Made by a program: the position numbers and the translations under genes. The notes under the pieces were generated by a model, which saw only the letters and a program-made list of their open reading frames with translations, did no database searches and was not told where the DNA came from. Positions 50,201 through 59,200 of a stretch of DNA of 64,000 nt are shown here, one piece after another. This DNA is from Phoronis australis (taxonomy: Eukaryota > Phoronida > Phoronidae), in NCBI GenBank assembly GCA_002633005.1, contig NMRA01000224.1, positions 379,072-443,071 on the forward strand, written 5' to 3'. Numbering within the stretch: the stretch's first letter is position 1; each line of letters starts with the position of its first letter.

Positions 50201-53200
50201 CCAAACGTAAATAATAAAATTTCAACTAGGGGCGCAGCTGTAGTCCCTTTGCATGCACGCACTACACGCACCCAGCCTTCAAAATGAGGGGGCTCGCATT
50301 CGTGAGTTTGTTTGGTAACGAACAAACGGGCGGACTAAAAAAAAATGTGAATTGTCTCATTTCCTCGGACTTTTTGTATCTCAGAGGCGGACCTTTCTGC
50401 CTACTTCGCCAAGTGCGAGGGGGGGGGGGCTCCGAGCCCCCCTGGGTGCGCGCATGCTTTGGTTTAAAACTCGTCGTCATTTGCTACCGTATCCGAAGAA
50501 GCACATCAAACAAAAATCCTGCAAAGCGTTAAGGGATACAGTCATGGAAACGAAAAACATTGCCACGAGGTGCGCCAGAGCAGTCTGCACATCAAAGTCA
50601 GCCGCGGTCCTCCCATCTGTCAATTGCCATAGTGATCCTTGAGCAGTTTGGCGGCTAGAGAGCTGGACAATAAAACGCAATCAAATTTTTAATGGCTACC
50701 TTATGCGCAGAAGACGTAAATTCCGTTAAAAAATCGGAGGTCGTCGACGTCTTCTAGATAGAAAACCATTTGCCAAATTACATGAAAATCCATCAATGAA
50801 TTCCAAAACTACGGAAACAAACGTAAAAAATCAAATTGATAAGAACGATTGAACAACAGTAGGATAATAGGGCCCTTGAACCCACACAATTTGAGCCCGA
50901 ATATCGGCACCATACCCTTCTCTAAAATATTTTAAAAATCACGCAAAGTTCCCCTCATAATGTAAAAAAATCGTCCCTGAATGATCAAAAATTCCCCTCG
51001 TAGTTTTAGCCTCAGATAACCTAAAAATATCATATTCAAACCCACTAACTTTAGTCACGAGGCCGCCAGACACCGGAAACGTCACAGACTGGTTTACTTA
51101 TAAAGCAAGTGTCGCATACAGGAGTGCTATAACCAGCTATGCGTTTCTTCACTTTTGATTATTGAAAGCACAAAACGTAAAGAACACCTATGTGTGTCTT
51201 CGGCTAAAAATTACCCACAAATAAGTTCTACAAGAGGAGAATTGCGAAAAGTAAAGCGGCGGAGTATAGAAACACACAAGAAGGTCTCCCTCATTGATGA
51301 ACTTGCTGTGCACTCCTCTCAGGAGCATTCTCCACATTTGAGCAGCTAACTAATTCATTGTACAGTGGTCAACAACACTGTCAGCTAAGAACAGCTCAGC
51401 ATTGCTCTTCTTCTCTATTCACTGAGGTGGAGGGAGTACTGAATGGCTATATTTGAGGATGTGTGACACCAGACACTGTTGTGAGAAAAGCATTCACCGG
51501 TTCAGCTAAAACCCTTATTGTGCCAACATTGAGTGGCGGGGCTCTGTGGTACAATATGGGGGCCTATTCCTTGCAAACATTACTTCAATCAGTAGTTACT
51601 TTAGATTTTTTTTCCCTAATGTGAGTTTTCTAACAACTTCATTGCTATGTTCTTGTGCAAAAAATGAACAATTGTCATCGTGGTACATTCATTAGCCAAG
51701 CGATATGGGGCAACGGCAATACATGCAATGGATGGAAGACCGTCTCAGCCGTTGCTGGTTTGTACCAGTACGATACTGAGGAGTTATGAGGTAAGTCCAA
51801 TCGTGAACCACACTTTTTCGGCACATTTCGACCAAACACAAAACCCACGTTACGAAGAAGAATTCGCCACGTTGTAAGTGTATTTGCTAATTTATAAATA
51901 ACGAACAAGCTGCTTCCATTTCAGGGCGTGAGACGCCAGGCCATCGACCCCGGCCCAGATCGAGTGCTACGACACCTACCTGTAGGCTTAGACAGTGCTC
52001 ATTCCGTCATGGCAATTAGTGAATACGAGTGACTCAGGTTTACTGTGGCCTAATTATCAGTGATTATTAAGTGTCTATATTGTGGATATTGACCATTTTT
52101 TTGGTTCAGTTGGTTGTGTCTGTAGGATTTCTTATGCAAGTGGGTCGAGTTCATACGGCCTCAAAGCCGACGAAAGTTCGCTAAGTGGGAAATCGAATTC
52201 ATCGTCTGATTCTTCAAGTACTTGAGTGTGATGCCCGTATCCACTCTCTCTGTCTGAATAATGATTGCCCAGCTCTCGCTCAAAACCGTCGTCGTCTTCT
52301 GATCTGCAGTGTCCCGCCATGGCAATTGATTGTCAAGTGACCCAACGTCTTCCACCCAACACATCATTTGACTGGAAACTTTGAAATAACTATCTTTTTC
52401 TTCGAGGAATGTTTCCTCTCTTGTGAGTAAGGGCCCTGGATTGGTCCGAAACTGTTCTTAGGAAAATGTCAATCAAACCTCATTGAGTTCCTATGAGGCG
52501 TTTATTAGATAGGGCCTACAGCAATACAGCAGCGAACGTACGTGTGTCGCCCGGAAAGGGATGATGGCAATATGCACCACTATATGTATATGTGGGCGCA
52601 TAAAAAGGGCAATGACTGCATTTCACTCACTGTTCCGGCTCATCCAGTGCTGCATTCCGTAGACCCAAGACCTGATGCAAGAAATCTCCGATTATGGAAG
52701 TGAAACAGGTTCATGCAGCATGGCAACTTACTGATTGACCAATCACTTCAGTGGCCGCGATTTTTGCTACGGTAAGTCATTTTAAAAGTTCCGAGCATAC
52801 TCGCAAAACACTCGCTTTTCACTTGCACGTGGTCTTGCTCCTTCACGAGGTTCTTATGTCTACGAATATCACCCCAGGTCAACCGTCCAGAACATTTGAC
52901 GTTCTTGACGACGACGTCCGACTAACAGACCAATCAGATGTCCCAACCCGTTGACTCGGGATAGCCAGTGTAGTGAATCAAGTGCAGCATAAGTTGATAA
53001 AAGTTTAGACATTTTCCAAACCTACTGGTGATTATCTTCCTTACGTCACTGTTGACAGGTTTCCACCCCTGCTGTACGGTGGTGACATAAACATCATACG
53101 TCACCCCAGAGGTCAGGTTCCTACATGTCTCCCCTGTGCGGTCCTTCAAGGAATTCAGTCTCACAGTCTGATGTTCTGACGAGCAAATCACCTCATATGC

Positions 53201-56200
53201 TTCGTAGTTGCCGGTAGGTGGAGTCCAAAATACTTCCACCTTAGTGTTGTGTGATCGCAGTTGTATCAGATTTGCTTTGTCTAACACTAAATAGAATGGC
53301 ACAAGTTGAAGAAATGTGCGTATGACAGGACTCACACGCACGTCTTTACCTTAATATTCGCTTTTAACATACTTTGCATTAACCAAACATCTAAAATACC
53401 ACAAACAACAAAACGGATCGAATGCTTCTAGAACGACATAAGCACGTAACCAATGCACGCCATTGATTACTAGTTTGGACATGGAATCCAGCGCTACGGC
53501 CATCATCGTGTCCCGACTTCTTGGTAAAAACGCTCAAGATATATCGCGTGCCTGCAATGAGCTGATCGCACTTCCCTGCCCCAGTTTCAACACCATCCTC
53601 ACTTCCAATTTTACCACCACTTTCGCAGCGCAGAAGATACCCTTCAAATCCACCAGAAACATTTTTCCAAGTCACGTGTATCGCGTTGCTTGTCGTAACT
53701 ATTACCGTGATATTAGTTACCACGTCTAGTTCTGTAATTCAACCGAAAGCACTCTTACAAGGAGGTTCATAATGATCAAGGGAATACTGTGTTACAAGGA
53801 GGTTCATAATGATCAAGGGAATACTGTGTTACAAGGAGGTTCATAGTGATCAAGGGAATATTGTGTTACAAAGAGGTCATAGTGGTCAAGGGAATACTGT
53901 GTTACAAGGAGGTTCATAATGGTCAAGGGAATACTATCGGTACGCCGAGTTCACGCTGCCCTACGCGCTGGCCGACGTGGACTACTCCGATCGTCCACGC
54001 AGCAATCTTTTTTCACGAGAGCACAACATAATTTTGGCACACTTGCTACGGTACAATACGCAACTCTACTGAGCCTCGATGTGAAATCCTTCAGTAAAGT
54101 CAAAGCATGAAGAAAAGTGGTACGCACCGCTCAGTTCTGCTGACGACGTTTAGGATCGATTCGTGATTGTGCAGCCACACTTGTCCGCATGAAACTTAAA
54201 AGAGACCCAAACATGCCTTTTGTCCCTCCTATCTCATATTTAAGCCACCAAAATTGTGAAAACAGGAATGCGTTCGGTACACTGCGATACTATAGCTTGT
54301 ATATACGTCGAAAAAATGTTCACTTTTGGAGCTGAAACATTGAATTGAAACCCACAATCTAAGGCTATAATCTCACCGACCACAGTGGACGAATTTTGCC
54401 AGAACAGGCCAGTAAGCTGCCGGCCATATTCCCAGAGGCATTTTATTCACATTGTTACCGTTTTTGCCTTGTTTTTTATCGGTTCATTTCTGAACTGTTC
54501 CATGGTCTGCAGATTGGCTATCGGTACTGGCACTCATGACGATATTGATTTGGGTTGGGTCTGCCAAGCGTTCGTGACACGAAATGACAGAAGGTTGTTA
54601 AGTGGTAGTCTAGCTTACGAATAAGTGTAAAAACCTGGTTTAACCAGTATAGTGAAAGTACTATATGGCAGAATATGGCGTGTTTTTCAAAATAAAGTTT
54701 ATTTAGTAAAATGCATTATACGTTGTGAACACTGTTAAGTGTTTTTCTATTCCCACTTAGTATGTTGAACAATTATCGGTGGCTGAGTTTGCTCAGTTAT
54801 ATAAATTCAGTGTTTGTAATATTACATATTCAAAAATCTACCCTTTTGCTTGGACCCCCTTCGTAAAAAGCTGGATCCGCCTTTGCAATTTCACAGATAA
54901 TCTTGTCGCTCAACCGGCTCGAGCACCATTCTTTACCTCATGTAACAACAAGAAGAAGCGCACAACAACAAGATATCGCCGCCATGATGCAAATAAGTCC
55001 ATAATGCATATATGGGTTAAATAGGTTATCGTATATTCATAGGAATACTACTGCGATATCCAATCTCGAATTCATTTCATTTTGATCTCGTTGGAACACT
55101 CACTGATGAGAGGAATTCATGATAGGCTATAGGAGTAGTTTTCCTATGTATATATCTATATACAGAATTTGTTGAATACACGACACTTTTCATTTTTCAC
55201 GGTCTTTATTCCGTTGCGTTCATACTTTCTGAACAAAACTCTACTCTCTACTGAACATAGATACAGTAACTGACCTAGCGACATAATTAAAAAGACACAC
55301 GATATTTCGAAACATACTTGTTTCATTCTCAAGTGAAGATAAAATGACGCAGTAATGCCACCACAGAGTATAAGCTGACGACACACACAGTGAGACACGG
55401 CGGGTGTGAAATACTGCAAAGAATGACTAAAGAATTAGGGTAACAGGAAAGTCACGCAAACAAGTGTAACGTGCGGCGCGACCCTGTTTGCTGCTCATTC
55501 AAAATNATATTGCACAGGTCCTTTTGGATATAGAATGCGGTACGTACTAGTCCTTGTCTGTGAATTTTCAAGTGTCTCGGTAACATTTGCCCATCCTTCT
55601 TTGGTTGTCGTAACAAGTACCTTGTATTGGTGACCGCGAGAAAGGTGTGGACACTTCCGCACAAAGCCTACCGCGCTTTTGTCCACTGTGCCTATAAATG
55701 TGACGCCTCCTGTAGCCCGGCATTCAAAGATCAACTTCTCCCAGTCACCATCTGGATTTTTCCATTGGAAGGTCAGCTTTGCTGGTTGAGGGACGCCTAC
55801 CATTTTTAAGTCGGTCACAGGATTCAAATCTAAAGAAACGTCGCCAGTTGTGCCAAGTTTTCATATTTCAACACCATTTCATATATAATGCAATCCTTAA
55901 CTTGAATAGAAAACTAAGCATTATGTTTCATACACTAAACGTGTTTCATGGATAGCAAACACTACAGTGATCCATTATCCACTAGCTCATCAACAGTTAA
56001 TCACGTACTCCGCTGCACATGTACAAGATTACGGCATAGCCCCACTAACAACTGGGAGGGGGGGGGGGTCATTGCGATGCGTTAGCTGAATAGCGTGTTT
56101 AGTCTTTCGAAATTCTTCATCCTAAACTTAAAAGATGTATTTAAACACAATTTAGCAAAATCTAAACGATTCATCTGCTACTTAACCGCACCAAACACAG

Positions 56201-59200
56201 TGTTACATTACCACGCTCACCCAAGCCTGATTTCACCGAATGAGCCCGCAACCCAAAGACACAGGTTGTCTGTATGTACGCCATTTTGGAATGTGCAAGC
56301 TTATGATTAACCAATCCAAAAATCGTGGAAGGGTTTCCTTGAATTTCTGACTGTTTTTGACATTCACCTTGGCAAAGCAAAAATATTTATCGTTATTGAT
56401 ACTTTGCGCATTTGACGTGTGTTTCCTGATCAGTGATTCTTGTTTGAAGGTATTCGATTCCAATCCCAGTGATTCGCTTTCCTCTTTGAAGCCTTACTGT
56501 GATTGCTTATGCTTTTCCCACGGTTGACTTAGACAATCACTTCGAAAACTGAATTTCAAGTATCGTTAGAGTTCACACACAACGGTGTTACTGCTACACA
56601 TACATACATACATACATACATACATACATACATACATACATACATACATACATGCATAGTACACGACACAATGCAGTGACACTGGTTGTTTTGGTTTCTG
56701 GTGAAACAAATTTATGTCATAATTATTTATTTACTGAAAAATGGGGGAATGCTGCCTGATCCCACTAATAGCCTTGGTGTAAAGTTGTATACTAAATATA
56801 CAACTTGGCACCGATTTGGGAAAACTGACCAAATAAAATGGGACACAAAATTAATGTCATTAAAAATACGCTCTCTCCTGAGTAAACTAAATTGTTTACC
56901 GGTGTTGGAAAAATTGGAGTTCTAACGTTATTCTGCTGCTAAAATTGTGGTGCGATCTTTTACGTCGAGTGTTGGAGTCATGAAATATTGCGTCACCTAT
57001 TGGGTAATTTCTTTTTCCCCATATTCTTCGATCAACTGTTCTCCTCTTCCACAAGGTTGCGTACATGTCATAAGAAATTACCGGAACTGGTTTCATTTCG
57101 TTACAAGTTTTTTGTAGTTCTTCAGTTAAAATACCAGAAAACCGAATTTCAAAACAAATTTTGCTGATGCAAAGCCGCCATTATCTACCGAGAGATGTCG
57201 CAAAATTTAGGAAATGGCGCGGGCGCGGGCACGTGTCACGAGCGTATTGTTTTCAAAACGACAACATACTTTTCTTTGTTACACAAGGCGGAGAATTACG
57301 CAAGAAAATGACGCTTATTCTAGGTTATTTGCACTTAAACGGCTGTAACGGACAAGATGTCAGATTTTGCATGCACCCCCACCTGTCTTTAGCTGTACAT
57401 GTTGTACATGTAGGTGGCGAGGAGAACTACCCGAGCCGTGAGCAATTTCGAGGTCTGTCGGAGCTCAGCAGCCAGTGGTACCAAGCTGTATTTTGACAAT
57501 AGTCTTCATACAGCTAGCTGGCTGACTGGGTTTGCTCGAAACTGAGTGCGGGTTTCCTCAAGATTTTGCGTTACTTGTCAGGCTATAGCGACACGGGAAA
57601 TTGCACGTAGATAGTCGTCAAGCACTAACACGATGCATACTCTGCGAAGGCTAAGTGTAAAGGCGTCGAGCACTCCTGAATTTTGTAGATTTTTTACATG
57701 TAGACGCAACCATATTCTGAAACTTCTTTTGTTGCTGTTACCGAGGCCAAGCCTCACAAGGGAGACAGTTTCTTTGTGAAGTGACAGATTTTTGCTGAAT
57801 ATACGGTTGTGCCTAAATTGAGGATTGAATATTTAATGCATGCCCGCGAACGCTGTGATTTTTCAAGTGGTGAATACTTGAACAACAGTGCAAGCCACTG
57901 TGAAGGCCCTAATTAAGTTAAGTTTTCGTTTGATTGCCTTTTCTCAAATGGTAGAATTAAACATATCACACGCAGCTACACTGTGTGACTGAGGTATAGT
58001 TTACAATCCGAACTGTCTTTATAAGCTGTTTAAATGCAGTACTTAACACTTATTGTAGTCCACGGTTGCTGTGGTACATACATGTTAGCTTTCTTAGAAG
58101 CCGTCAGTGTGAAAGAAGATTGGCACACTCAACAGATTGCTGAAAATAACAACCACATCAAGATTCTACAAGACGTTTCAAGGCCAAGTAACAATAGTAT
58201 TTTATGTCATGCAAATGCTTCAGGCAGCCTGTTGTTATGGTTAACATTTTACTTAGCAACCACTGCTAAGGAGTGACAATTTGGGCAGAATTTGCAAAAC
58301 GGTATAGTTGCACGTTTGCAACTGAATGGAGCGTTTTTAAACAATACATACATTTGTGCGAAGTTGGCAGCAACGGTAATAATATTTTCAAATAACCGTT
58401 GCTAAGAAGTATGTCCGACAGTTGTTCATCCTTTGTATCAAATGATGAACGTTGACAAATGGGGCAGCTTTTCATTTGTTTACTATGCATAAATGTTCCA
58501 TGTAACCCGCAAGTATGGTTAAATGTGGCTAGCAGGTTACACGTACTTAGCAAACTCTGCTAAGGAGCAAATAAATTTTTGGCAAAATTCACTTAAAGCA
58601 GCATTCTTCCCGTTTCGCTGGCTAAAGAAATAAAAATCATTTTTTTACTTTTATCAACCCGATCTCATAAAACGGCTTTCCATGATGATATTCTGTTTAC
58701 CCGGGGTCATTTTTCAATGTTGAAAATTACCCCCAAATCACTTTTGAACTGAAAAGTGGCAATTTTAACGTTTAAACTTGACCCGACCAGTTAAATAACA
58801 ACCTTCCTCGTGTGAAAAAGTGACCACTAATTCTGACCCCTGGCTTTGACGTTTGTTGGAGCAATGAGCTAAATACATACACGCAGCTCATGGGTCGGAG
58901 GATGCTTTACAGAGGAGTCGCACTGTCACACTCAGCAGCAAAATGTTTGGGTGGCCACTCGTAGCTATACGTGTTCACAAGATTTTGAAAAGTCTTCGGA
59001 TAGGCCCTACGGGATTTGTTTCTCCTCAGCCTCTTCTTACGGGCAGTTCGTCTTCCTGTTGCTGGGTACACCTCTAAAATCAACCATCTGGATACATCTA
59101 TACAAGTTATTCCGTAATGCTAGGGACCGAAATGAATAAATTCTTCGTGCATGAATAAAAATAAAAGTAAAAGAGCAAAAATAGAGACTATTTATTGTGA

